Origin: Actinostola sp. cb2023 | Lineage: Eukaryota; Cnidaria; Anthozoa; Actiniaria; Actinostolidae | Assembly: GCA_033675265.1 (NCBI GenBank) | Contig: JAUJYZ010001162.1 | Location: forward strand, 676,001 to 740,000 | Reading direction: 5' to 3' | Length of the DNA stretch: 64,000 nucleotides | In this document: positions 49,001 through 60,500 of the stretch, in pieces | Numbering within the stretch: position 1 is the first letter of the stretch | Layout of the letters: each line of letters opens with the position of its first letter | Translations under genes and position numbers: made by a program | The notes under the pieces: generated by a model | Told to the model about the DNA's origin: nothing | The model's input: only the letters and a program-made list of their open reading frames with translations | Databases searched by the model: none

Positions 49001-52000
49001 ATAGCAACCCCCATCATAACTGATAGGACCCTTATTACTGAACATGATCCCTACCCCCACCAATAGTGATCCCCATCATAACTGATAGGACCCTTATTAC
49101 TGAACATGATTCCTGCCAGATTCAAGTATATGATATTGCAGTATGTTTTTATAATATATCATGTGTTTTGTATGATTTTTTTAGGGGATACATTATTCAG
49201 TGGAGGGTGTGGTCGTTTCTTTGAAGGAAGTCCACCAGAAATGTACAGAGCACTGATAGAAATCTTGGGTAGTCTTCCTAGTGATACAGTAAGCATCAAG
49301 TTGTTTGTTACCTGTCACTATGCCTGCTATAAACAGGGTCTGGAAGGGGTTTTGTGTGACTCAGGAATTGATTTGAATTGATTTAAAACCATTTGTTGTG
49401 ATTTGGGAATTATATAATGCTTGTGACGCATGATCTGCTCAATCTGAGGGTCATGGTTCGGGATTTTCACTGTCAAACTTTTGGGATGCTGTTACATTCT
49501 ATTACATGATGCACCGGCCTTGGTTCATATATGTCTTATGTCTTTGGGACTATCTGTCAACATGCCTTAGTTATTTGCACGATTCAGGAATTTGAGATTC
49601 GTGATGCAGACCCCCCCCTTCCAGACCATGTATAAACTGAGGTTGGAAACAAATTACAACCTTGGCAACTGAAAAGCAAGCCTTATTGTTATCCCGTTAT
49701 CCACAGAAAAAGAACTATCTTTGCAATGGGGACATTATTGATGGGGTGGCAAATGGCCAGGCTGAGAAATATTAAAAGAGTCTTGCGAAATTTACCCAAA
49801 TCTCAAATTCTTGAATTTTTTTCTGATGTGTATCAGTGCCTTGGATTTCCAAAATGTTGAGTCTATATTGTCTTACAAGCCAAAAGATCTCAGGATCTTG
49901 TAAAGTCTTGCTTATACCATACACCATCCCTGGACAGAGGAGAAATGACATTGGGGAATATATTTATTCAAGTACTACTAGTAGTTAGACTATATATGGA
50001 GAATACTCAATGTCGATCAGTCCAATCCTTTATCTATTCAACACTTTGTCTTTTCAGATGGTTTATTGTGGACATGAATACACTATACAAAATCTACGTT
50101 TTGCCCAACATGTGGAACCAGACAACCCACATGTCAAGGAAAGATTGGCATGGGCTCAGGTTAGACCTTACTTCCCTTCCCTTCCCTTCCCTTCCCTTCC
50201 CTTCCCTTCCCTTCCCTTCCCTTTCCCTTCCCTTCCCTTCCCTTCCCTTCCCTTCCCTTCCCTTCCCTTCCCTTCCCTTCCCCCTTCCCTTCCCTTCCCT
50301 TCCCTTCCCTTCCCTTCCCTTCCCTTCCCTTCCCTTCCCTTCCCTTCCCTTCCCTTCCCTTCCCTTCCCTTCCCTTCCCTTCCCTTCCCTTCCCTTCCCT
50401 TCCCTTCCCTTCCCTTCCCTTCCCTTCCCTTTTCCTTTTCCCTTTTCCTTCCCTTCCCTTCCCTTCCCTTCCCTTCCCTTCCCTCCCTTCCCTTCCTTCC
50501 CTTTTCCTTTCCTTTCCTTTCCTTCCCTTTCCTTCCCATTCCATCCCTTTCCTTCCCATTCCATCCCTTTCCTTCCCATTCCATCCCTTTCCTTCCCATC
50601 CCATCCCTACCCTTTCCTTCCCATCCCTACCCTTTCCTTCCCATCCCTTTCCTTCCGAATGTTGAAAACTACATATTCCACACACATGTATAATTTTGAA
50701 GATACGAATAAATATCGCGGAGAAAACCGCTGTTAAAGTTTATGCAAATGAAGACGATTTTCTATCAGATTTACAACACTCGTCACGGTTATGATTTCAT
50801 TTGTGTTTTCCTCATGAATTATAATAATAATAATTAGTAATAATAACAGTAATAATAATACTAATCATAATAAAGATGGTGATGGATGATCACAGATATG
50901 ATGATGATAACACCATAAAACAGGCTATTGGGGAATAGTCACCTGCCAGACATCCTTTACTTCATTACTTTATTGTGTTCAAAATCACGGTGGGTAGCGC
51001 ATGCGTCACGTAGTTTCATCCGTGTAAATAAAACATTTTTGACTCCTGGATCTTGTAAATACGACTTAGTTTTCTTTACGATTGTAATTAGGAATTTCCT
51101 TCCCCAAGTCTTCGTTTTATTAATTACTTACACACAGACGCCGCGTAGACCATTTGTAATTTGTTAGTTTAATAGCTGATAATAACGACGTTCATGTTTG
51201 GCAAACATTCATTCAATCAATCAATCCGACCCGCAGGCACCGCCAGGGCCACATAACATCATTTACGTTTACGAGTAAATCATTTGTATAAAAACACACA
51301 AGCAGCACATTACTACCTTATTTGGGGATTTAGACTTCATTGTTTACCCAAGGAATGATTTCAATAGCACACGAAGTCTCCTACGACTAACAGATACACA
51401 AATACACTGTGCCAAAATACGCATTTTGAAAAGTCTGCTATTTTGCCCGTCCCTACGGAGACGATGGATTTGCGCTTTCAAAGGTGTCTACTTTGGAAAG
51501 CGTATTCAAAAGATCGCGTTTTTAGTGAAAACGATCTCGTCGCCATGTGGACGGGACACGAAAACACATAAACTACTCTGCGTCTTCGAATAGAAGCCTG
51601 AGGGTGGTCACTGCCAGAGGTTTCTTTAATCACACTTTAATTTCCCCCGAAATTTCTCTTCTTTTTTAAAATTTAAATTTAGATGCGCGGACTTGGATTT
51701 TTTATATTTAGACCTGAGTCGGCCCGCAAACGTATGCCAAATCAATTTCCTGTTGTTTGCCAAGAATAACTACTGTTTTTAGATAGAACACTTAACGCAC
51801 TATAAATAGCGCTATAGAAATCAATTTCTGTCATCGTTATGATAACACAAATTAGTATGTTGCGGATAAGCTGAGTGTTTGTTATAAAGCCTGTTTGCCA
51901 GTAGTCGTATAACACCAATACAGGACGGCTGTATAGAGGCTGCGGTATTTGGTTCATTTATTGTACAAGTTATCGTATCATTTATAGTCACGCTATTGTT

Positions 52001-55000
52001 ACGTAGGGGTTACCTGGGGGGAGGGGAAGGGGTACACTTTCTTTATAAGTAAATGTGTAAATCTCTAGCGATGCAACCATAAAAATAAAAATGTCATGTG
52101 AAAACGGGACCGACGCAAGCAGAAGCAGAAGCGATGGACAAATCGTGATCCTTGTGCTTATGAATGCGTCAGGCCCGGTTTTACCACAGTATAACGTTCG
52201 CTTCTTGTGCTCGTGCTTATGAATGCGTCAGGCCCCGTTTTACAACAGTATAACATTCGCTTCTTGTGCTCGCGCTTATGAATATGTCAGGCCCCGTTTT
52301 ACCGCAATATAACGTTCGCTTCTTGTGCTCGCGCTTATGAATATGTCAGGCCCCGTTTTACCGCAATATAACGTTCGCATCTTGTGCTCGCGCTTATGAA
52401 TGCGTCAGGCCCGGTTTTACCGCAATATAACATTCGCTTCTTGTAAAACCAGGCATAACTGATACTTTGTATTGTAATCATTATATTTTATCTTGGTTGT
52501 CATAGTTGGCTTAATAAATCCCTCACCTCCCTGGATAGTATACAGTCGTGCAATTATTCACCTTCAATCCATCTGTTTTCGATTGAGTATTTTTTTTTTT
52601 ATTCTCAGAAAGCAAGACAGGAAGATAAACCCACCATTCCATCAACGATCACACAGGAATTCCAGTTCAACCCATTTATGCGTGTTAGGTAAGGTTACGC
52701 GGTATTGACGTATCATAGTAGGTCAAACCAGCGTATCATGCATGGACTAAATATAAACGTAGAACAAAAGCGCCGCCCACCACAGGGCGTATTTACATGG
52801 ATGGTGGACTCACAAAGAGATGGATGGATGGATGGGAATTCAGTTTGGCGTCACGTGTTCTGTCGAAACAAGCGAGCGTGGAGTGCACACTAGGTTTTTG
52901 TCGACCAAGGAAAGAACGAATCGATTGAATTCCTGAATGCACATCTGGATCGCAATTCATGTGGTGGCAATGACCTTACTGTACGATATCGTTAATCAGA
53001 AATCAAATCCCGCTATTCTTGTGATATAGTATGAGAAAGGGCACTGGCTATTTCTGTCTGTGCCACACAAAGCGCGGTTTAGTTAGCTGCCTATCATCAC
53101 GTGGAGACTGTTGTCAATCGCCCTAAACGCAGCTTAGACGGCGATAACACGATTAGACGTCCTTGGTCTTCCCTCCCATGGATAGATAAACTGCATTTTC
53201 AGAACGCGATGATTTTCGATTGTCAAGGCATGCTGCGGTGGACATGATAGTGTGTGCAAGCGATATCCCTCCTTCAAGGGATGAAGGAATGGAGTAGAGG
53301 GCACATTGTCCATGGAGCACTGATGAAGGGATGGAGTAGAGGACACATTGTCCATGGAGCACTGATGAAGGGATGGAGTAGAGGGCACACTGTCCATGGA
53401 GCACTGATGAATGGATGGAGTAGAGGGCACATTGTCCATGGAGCACTGATGAAGGGATGAAGTAGAGGGCACACTGTCCATGAAGCACTGATGAAGGATT
53501 GGAGTAGAGGGCACATTGTCCATGGAGCACTAATGAATGGATGGAGTAGAGGGCACATTGTCCATGGAGCACTGATGAATGGATGGAGTAGAGGGCACAC
53601 TGTCCATGGAGCACTGATGAATGGATGGAGTAGAGGGCACATTGTCCATAGAGCACTGATGAATGGATGGAGTAGTAGAGGGCACACTGTCCATGGAGCA
53701 CTGATGAATGGATGGAGTAGAGGGCACATTGTCCATGGAGCACTGATGAATGGATGGAGTAGAGGGCACATTGTCCATGGAGCACTGATGAAGGGATGGA
53801 GTAGAGGGCACACTGTCCATGGAGCACTGATGAAGGGATGGAGTAGAGGGCACATTGTCCATGGAGCACTAATGAATGGATGGAGTAGAGGGCACATTGT
53901 CCATGGAGCACTGATGAATGGATGGAGTAGAGGGCACACTGTCCATGGAGCACTGATGAATGGATGGAGTAGAGAGCACATTGTCCATGGAGCACTGATG
54001 AAGGGATGGAGTAGAGGGCACATTGTCCATGGAGCACTGATGAATGGATGGAGTAGAGGGCACATTGTCCATGGAGCACTGATGAAGGGATGGAGTAGAG
54101 GGCACACTGTCCATGGAGCACTGATGAAGGATTGGAGTAGAGGGCACATTGTCCATGGAGCACTAATGGATGGATGGAGTAGAGGGCACATTGTCCATGG
54201 AGCACTGATGAATGGATGGAGTAGAGGGCACACTGTCCATGGAGCACTGATGAATGGATGGAGTAGAGAGCACATTGTCCATGGAGCACTGATGAATGGA
54301 TGGAGTAGAGAGCACATTGTCCATGGAGCACTGATGAAGGGATGGAGTAGAGGGCACATTGTCCATGGAGCACTGATGAATGGATGGAGTAGAGGGCACA
54401 TTGTCCATGGAGCACTGATGAATGGATGGAGTAGAGGGCACATTGTCCATGGAGCACTGATGAAGGGATGGAGTAGAGGGCACACTGTCCATGGAGCACT
54501 GATGAATGGATGAAGTAGAGGGCACATTGTCCATGGAGCACTGATGAAGGGATGGAGTAGAGGGCACACTGTTCATGGAGCACTGATGAAGGTGTAGCAA
54601 CTGAAGCCAACTTCACTTACAATTTCCTTTATTTATTCAGTAGGTTTCTCTGTGTTCTTTACATTTTCTATCTCTCTACTTATGGGGATAGAGAGTGTAC
54701 TTGGAGACGTTTAAGGACCTTTTTGATATGCACCGGACTGTTCTCTTTTGCAGAGTACTCGTATCCCTTCGCGCATGCGATCCCGCCTTAAGTACCCCTT
54801 CCCTCCCATGGGACCTCCCAAATACCCATGACATCCTTCCCTCTCGAAATGGGGGGGGGGGGGGGGGGGGGGGGAGAGAAAATGAGAAATAAGCAGGTAG
54901 AATACAAAGATGTGGAAAGAACACGTGGATGATGGTGGATGTGGCAGGCATGGTGGGGACCGTATGTTGGTAGCAGACCCAATTTGGATCTGCCATCCAT

Positions 55001-57590
55001 CTCGGTGGATGTCTCACTCGTCTAGGTCGAGGTTCACTTTCTAATTGACTCCCAGGTTGACTTTCCACTTCTAATGGACTTTCTCTTTCGGAGACATTAC
55101 TAAAGGCTGTCTCTTGAGCTCCACTGGGGCTTTGTCCATTGCGACTCGTACTAACATCCCCTGGAGTTCCGCTGAGAATTTCTCTGTCGAATGGGCTAGT
55201 GTGAGTCGCACTGACGCCCCCTGGAGTTCCGCTTGGGATTTCTCTGTCGAATGGGCTAGTGTGAGTCGTGCTGGCGTCTTTTGGAGTTCCGCTTGGGATT
55301 TCTCTGTCGAATGGGCTAGTGTGAGTCGTGCTGACATCTTCCGTCGATGCCATTAATGGCGTGTTTTCATTCCCCCCATGTCCCTCTCTCAATCCTATCG
55401 CGTACTGATTATTATCTTCCTCGTCACTTTCAGGGATCTCTACAGATTTAGGAGATCTGACAGTAAACTCTTTACACGGGCGTTGACTTGTCGATTTTTG
55501 CTCCATTTCATATAACGGTAGCAGAGGGTTCTTTTCCTCCCCACTCCATCTTCTCTGCGATTGATGTACACAGGGATGTCTTCGTTTCGGCTTCTGTCTG
55601 CTGACTTATCTCGGCCTCGAGTGCGTTTACTTTCCTCATCACCTCTTCAACTGTCGATTTCATTGAAGAGAACTCCGATGGAGTATTTGCTAATGTTGCT
55701 CTTGCTCTTTCTTGCAGCGGTAAATGGACGACTTGTGCTCGCCTTGTTGATTTACCCCACAATTTATCACTTTCTAACCTCTTGCTCAGCAGCTCTTACT
55801 TCGGCCAGTAGGGAGTCAAAATCTCTTATGTGGTCTAATCTATGTCTTGTCACATTTTTGACTCTGTAACATTTCGTCTGCCTGATGTCTTGAAACCATT
55901 CCACGGTCAATTGCACTACTGATTGTATCTTCAAGTCGGCAACCATAAGCAGGAACTCCTTCGCCATCTTCCTGGTGGCTATTGTAAAACCGTTGTAGAA
56001 TAGCAGCTCCACTTTTTACGACACCATAAACTCTTTCTAGTTTTCTTAGGATCTCATCCACTGATGCACCTTCGCCGAGGTGCACGACTAGTTTTCTGGC
56101 TTCACCCTTTAATGATCGTCGTACACTTTGAGTAATGAGGTCCTTTGGATAAAGACCATCTTTTACCAGACATTTTACTTGCCAGGCTTCAAACGATATG
56201 TCTGTCTTCGTTGCACAGCCAGAAAAAGTAGACAGTCGTGGAGGTTGAGGAAATATCTGGGCATCGAGGAATCTGCTATGGCCAGAAGCACTTCCACAGG
56301 GCGGCAAATTTGGAGGTGGTGAAAAGAGTTTACTGTCGCGGAATTCTCCACCAATAGCGTAGCGGTCCACCGGTTCAATATTGAATAATCCAGATCGTTG
56401 AAGTAAGTTGGCAGCTTTTGTGAGTTCTTCAGTCTCTTCCGTTGGGCGCCAAATGTAGCAACTGAAGCCAACTTCACTTACAATTTCCTTTATTTATTCA
56501 GTAGGTTTCTCTGTGTTCTTTACATTTTCTATCTCTCTACTTATGGGGATAGAGAGTGTACTTGGAGACGTTTAAGGACCTTTTTGATACGCACCGGACT
56601 GTTCTCTTTTGCAGATTACTCGTATCCCTTCGCGCATTCGATCCTGCCTTAACTACCCCTTCCCTCCCATGGGACCTCCCAAATACCCACGACCCTTACA
56701 AAGGGATGGAGTAGATGGCACACTGTCCATGGAGCACTGATGAATGGATGGAGTAGAGGGCACACTGTCCATAGAGCACTGATGAAGGGATGGAGTAGAG
56801 GGCACACTGTCCATGGAGCACTGATGAAGGGATGGAGTAGAGGGCACACTGTCCATGGAGCACTGATGAATGGATGGAGTAGAGGGCACACTGTCCATAG
56901 AGCACTGATGAAGGGATGGAGTAGAGGGCACACTGTCCATGGAGCACTGATGAAGGGATGGAGTAGAGGGCACACTGTCCATGGAACACTGATGAATGGA
57001 TGGAGTAGAGGGCACTGTCCATGGAGCACTGATGAAGGGATGGAGTAGAGGGCACACTGTCCATGGAGCACTGATGAAGGGATGGAGTAGAGGGCACACT
57101 GTCCATGGAACACTGATGAATGGATGGAGTAGAGGGCACATTGTCCATGGAGCACTGATGAAGGGATGGAGTAGAGGGCACACTGTCCATGGAGCACTGA
57201 TGAAGGGATGGAGTAGAGGGCACACTGTCCATGGAGCACTGATGAATGGAGTAGAGGGCACATTGTCCATGCTGTTTTAGAAGTAACTGATTAAAGATTA
57301 AAGAATAAAGCACTGATGAAGGGATGGAATATAGAGGGCACACTGTCCATGGAGCACTGATGAACGGATGGAGTAGAGGGCACACAGTCCACCCCTTGGA
57401 AGACCAGCCTTTTGGGTGAAGGGGCATGGACGTTAAATAGTGACATTTACATTCAATATCACTGTCTGTGGAGCTTTAACCATTTCTTTTGTACTTTAGG
57501 GAAGAAAGTGTACAGAAACACACATGCAAAGCAGACCCCATAGAGGTCATGGGAGCACTTAGGAAAGAAAAGGATCATTTCAAGGCTTGA
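40079..57590 (+). CDS. HAGH: Hydroxyacylglutathione hydrolase (glyoxalase II), mitochondrial and cytosolic forms
   Basis: Hydrolyses S-lactoylglutathione to D-lactate and glutathione, the last step of methylglyoxal detoxification. Nine coding exons, all GT..AG and phase-consistent: 40079-40178, 40894-41084, 42320-42384, 46188-46305, 48062-48167, 49185-49288, 50058-50159, 52609-52688, 57500-57590. Initiation at 40079 gives about 318 aa with a basic leader ([15 protein letters not shown]) typical of mitochondrial import. Initiation at the ATG at 40980 in exon 2 ([17 protein letters not shown]) gives 256 aa, matching the human cytosolic form (260). In that numbering the dinuclear metal site THHHWDH has H54, H56, D58 and H59, with H110 (TPCHTSGH), D133 (TGDTLF) and H172 (CGHEY): the full ligand set. 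FNPFMRVR and the C-terminal [10 protein letters not shown] are the conserved glutathione-binding end. Introns carry many repeats and transposons. Confidence 0.96.
41025..41209 (+). repeat. 107-bp tandem duplication of the HAGH exon 2 end with its donor
   Basis: The last 60 nt of exon 2 (from CTTGTGATTGATGAAAAGAC) plus the donor and about 20 intron bases recur identically 107 bp downstream (41132 onwards), so two identical donors follow each other (41085 and 41192). Using the second one would retain an in-frame TAG, so the first is presumably the functional site. Confidence 0.9.
41263..42215. mobile_element. MITE of the ACTTGCACTAAGAGGTCA family, split by a hAT-like element
   Basis: The left part (41263-41498) matches the family copy at 57702-58162 in order: GACTTGCACTAAGAGGTCA, AACTCCAGAAATGAAAAGAG, then GGAAAATGCATTGGATGGCA. 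The right end GTCACGCGACCTGTTAGTGC appears only after the inserted element at 41499-42181. So the hAT-like element jumped into an older MITE in HAGH intron 2. Confidence 0.7.
41499..42181. mobile_element. 683-bp hAT-like non-autonomous element
   Basis: Ends CAGGGGCGTAGCATGC and GCACGCTACGCCCCTG (16 bp, one mismatch), with a 5-bp flanking duplication TGTTG (41494-41498, 42182-42186). CAGGGGCG...CGCCCCTG ends are typical of hAT elements. Most hATs make 8-bp duplications, but some lineages make 5 bp. No transposase frame is present. Confidence 0.8.
43710..43900. repeat. Imperfect GCTTTTTGCTTTTCATTTTTC repeat
   Basis: Tandem units of about 21 bp grouped into roughly 69-bp blocks by a GGTTTTTGTTTTCGG spacer, within the MULE-like element. 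The Phe/Leu-rich and Lys-rich open frames across it are artefacts. Confidence 0.85.
45121..45213 (+). mobile_element. LINE/SINE 3' tail
   Basis: TTGTAAAGCGCCATTGGGCT followed by GGAAATGGCGCTTTATAAA and an (ATT)n tail is the common 3' end of L2/CR1-type retrotransposons and dependent SINEs in marine invertebrates. Nested within the MULE-like element. Confidence 0.6.
46957..48005. repeat. 31-bp minisatellite in HAGH intron 4
   Basis: About 33 copies of CACAGACCTCAGCCTTCACT plus TCAACTGATAT. Variants TTTGCTTTGGCTGAT alternate with TTCACTTCAACTGAT. It ends about 55 bp before the exon 5 acceptor. Confidence 0.95.
48455..49110. repeat. 62-bp minisatellite in HAGH intron 5
   Basis: About ten copies of a 61-62 bp unit containing CATAACTGATAGGACCCTTA and CCCCCACCAATAGC, nearly identical to one another, ending about 75 bp before the exon 6 acceptor. 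Confidence 0.95.
50164..50655. repeat. (TTCCC)n pyrimidine tract abutting the HAGH exon 7 donor
   Basis: A 490-bp TTCCC array, degenerating to TTTCC and CCATCC units, starts within 10 bp of the exon 7 donor (CAG|GTTAGACC at 50160). This is a pure polypyrimidine strand and a candidate for triplex or slipped structures. Confidence 0.95.
52150..52445. repeat. 59-bp minisatellite in HAGH intron 7
   Basis: About five copies of a 59-bp unit containing GCGCTTATGAATATGTCAGG and TATAACGTTCGCTTCTTGTG. The GTGCTCGCGCTTATG part resembles pieces of the inverted repeat at 17020-17290, so it may have grown from a transposon. Confidence 0.85.
53274..54592. repeat. 42-bp minisatellite in HAGH intron 8, left block
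   Basis: About 31 copies of a 42-bp unit (TGGAGCACTGATGAAGGGAT, GGAGTAGAGGGCACATTGTC). Unit length is 14 codons, so long open frames appear on both strands but are not genes. The array continues after an LTR element at 56701. Confidence 0.95.
54593..56700 (-). mobile_element. 2.1-kb non-autonomous LTR retrotransposon (Ty3/Gypsy-like)
   Basis: LTRs 56700-56454 (5' LTR) and 54833-54593 (3' LTR), TG...CA ends, nearly identical. The primer-binding site begins 56451 (TGGCGCCCAACG, as for a tRNA-Lys). A purine tract (GAGAGGGAAGGA) precedes the 3' LTR. The 4-bp flanking AAGG comes from the minisatellite unit. The interior has a Gag-like region (56370 to about 55510) broken by a frameshift and a stop, then an open frame 55506-54676 with three copies of a 60-bp Ser/Thr repeat and a basic RRVRHPPRW segment like the end of Pol polyproteins. 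Protease, reverse transcriptase and integrase are absent, so it is an internally deleted, dead copy. Located in HAGH intron 8. Confidence 0.88.
54850..54873. repeat. Poly-G tract inside the LTR element
   Basis: A G run beside the purine-rich tract that precedes the 3' LTR (in element orientation a C run). Confidence 0.85.
56701..57395. repeat. 42-bp minisatellite in HAGH intron 8, right block
   Basis: Continuation of the array at 53274, about 16 copies, with a different variant mix (mostly GGCACACTGTCC). A 40-bp foreign piece at 57270-57309 (AGAAGTAACTGATTAAAGAT) also occurs at about 33747, so it is probably a retrotransposon tail. The array ends about 105 bp before the last HAGH exon. Confidence 0.95.
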
Positions 57591-60500
57591 ATTGATCAAA
57601 GTGGGAAAAAACAGTATTGATAGTCTAGGCAGTTACAAGCAGCAGTGAGTAACACATTAAAGTCTGTAGTGTAAAGAAGCTGTTCCTTTCTAATCCAATA
57701 GGGCACTTGCACTAAGAGGTCACGTGACCCTAAACCCCTTAAATCGAACAGTAGTGTCGAAATGAACTCCAGAAATGAAAAGAGCAGATCGAAATTAGTG
57801 AAAGGGCGAAGTTTCAGCTCATAATGTATGACACAGGAAAAATGACATAAAAAATAAAATCGTAAATTAGGATTCGTATAGGAAAATGTGCTGGATTACA
57901 AGCTCTTGCCATCCAATGCATTTTCCAAACAAAATCTTAGAAAACGTTTGATTATATTTTTAATGTAATTTATCCTGCGTCAGACATTATGAGCTGAAAC
58001 TCCGCCCTTTTACTAATTTCCAGCTGCTCATTTCATTTCTGGAGTTCGTTTTGACACTGCTGTTCAATTTAAGGAGTTGGGGTCACGTGACCTCATATTT
58101 TGACACTGCTGTTCAATTTAAGGAGTTGGGGTCACGTGACCTCATAATGCAAGTAGCCCATTAACCCCAGGATGTCCTTGAACAGAAAAGTAAAAACTAG
58201 TGTAAATAATGTCAATATTCTGTCATCTGGACATGAAGTTCATTGGGGTCCATTTCCAGGTAGGTGTGGCATGGCCCCCCACACAAACAAACCCCCTTTG
58301 GATATGTTCCCAGATAGCAGACTGTGGCACATGCTTGGAATAGAGAAGAATAGACAATCCAATTAGTAGATTTTAAACTATGGTAGCTCAGATAGGAAGG
58401 TAGATATAATAATACAGTCTTGGTGGAACCAACAGCTGGTGGAATGAAAGATTATCACAATGATTGATCTTAATGCACTGACCTCCTGGATGGCTTAAAA
58501 ATTCAAATTTCAGATGAAAATTAGGGTTACAAATAATGTTGTTAATAATAAAGTTAATGCCATCTGGTTTTATTGGTAGTCGCAATGAAAATATTGAAAC
58601 TTTTTTGAAAAAAACCCCAAGCAACTCAGTGACAGGTACTGAGTTACTGGTTAGCATCTTTGGAAAGGTGATAATCTTGGTAATCAGTACAAATAATTGA
58701 ATTATATTTCAATGTTAATTTTCATGTATTTTAAAGGATTTTTTATTCTTTGGTGTAGTAATTTGTATTTATGTTGACTGTGATAATAATAGTTTATTCA
58801 CTGCACATGTACATTCAAGTGAAAAAGAGATTTAATGTAGTTACCGTATCTCCTGAATAATATTGTTTGTGTACAATGCTAAAGACATTATCCTGTGGTT
58901 TTACTTGTTGCAATCAGTAAGTTAACCAGCCGAAAAAGTATAAAAAATTATTTCATTAATTCGCCTTCAATAAAAAAACACAGTATTAACATGTTCATTT
59001 CACTGCTGATTTAGCTTTAGAATAACCACCATACAAATGATTCAATTAAACTTTTAACAATCATTTTTATTATCGTTTCCACATTCATTTAATTTGTTTA
59101 CCATTGTTATTTAATGTCTTCATTTCCTATGTCTTTTAAAAAACAAACAATGATTTTATACTTAGTTTGCTTCTAAACTGTTCATATTTTCATCTATTCA
59201 TCCGATGCATTTCATGTCAAACAAGTCGTAGACTTTGAAGACAGTTTTATACTCACATTTTATTAAAATTAAAGTTCTTTAGAAACATCTTATCATGGAG
59301 ATTTTACTGAAAAGAAAACAATTTAATAGAGAATGTATAATGAGATGTTGTTATGTTAACAGTTTTGTATTTTAAAAGACATGTTTTTATGTTATTTTTC
59401 TTTGCGCTTAACAGCAACTATTTTAGTTAATAATGAGTTTCTTCATCCAACCAACATCTACTGCTGTTATCTCCCAGGGATGGATAGTAAACATGAAATA
59501 TATATATATATATATATGAACCTGATCAACTAAGCCAATCTCACTACTATGTAGCCACATATTAACAGGAAAGAAAAAAGGAAATAATTATCATTTTCAT
59601 AGCCCAATATCCATGTAATTTAATCACGTGTGCTTTAGAGAGTTCAATATTACTTCAAAGTTTTAAATCATTATCTTACTTTTACTGCAGTTAGCTTGTC
59701 CAAGAAATTAGTATTACATGAATACCACTAGTATGTGATATAAGATATCATTTTTGATTGTATTTTTTAAATTTAATATTTGATTCAGACCATCAGACAA
59801 CTATTCCATAATAAACAATGCTCAAAAAGCATAAAATATTCAAATGTCTGGAGCTTCTTACCATTGCATTACTGCATAGTGTTATTTGTCTCGGCGCACA
59901 CCTAAAAACATCTAGATTACTATAGACTTCATTAGTAAAGAACCATCATAAACAAGGAAATTGTGAGTAAGTTTTCCAACCCATAAAAAGGTTTATTGTA
60001 TAAAGCACAGAAGCCTGATACACTGACAATATTATAGATATTTTGCTTGTTCAAGTGAAAATCTCTATTTGCACTTCATTTAAACTCGTTTAACCTCACT
60101 GTTTATACTTGATCAGGCATTGTTTAACTATGATATTGGTCACTGTTAATACTCCTTGACACTGATAGGAGATGAAAGTTGTTTAAAGAATAATTAACTT
60201 CTACTATGACTTCAACAATAAACATTCAATAATAGTTCTTTGAACGAACAACAAATGCATCATGTGTTACTCAGGACTATCATCAAACTCTTTCTTTTGT
60301 TTAATATACATTGATAACTAAGATGCCATCTACATGTAGGGCACATGTTGATAGGCATTTATAATCATAAATTAAATTCTACCCCCATTTGCATTATCAA
60401 AATTCTTCTTGTAAGACTTCCATATAAAACAAATACAATTTCTTTGAAAATGTTGGTCTAACACTGATATCTGTACTTGTAATTCTGCAAGATGTGTATG

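Noticed and set aside
49945..50736. Pro/Leu/Phe-rich and Gly/Lys/Glu-rich frames
   Set aside because: Translation of the TTCCC array; only 50058-50159 is a real exon (HAGH exon 7).
53153..54616. 487-aa and 431-aa minus-strand frames and a 340-aa plus-strand frame
   Set aside because: The 42-bp unit is a multiple of three, so all frames without a stop stay open; it is intronic satellite.
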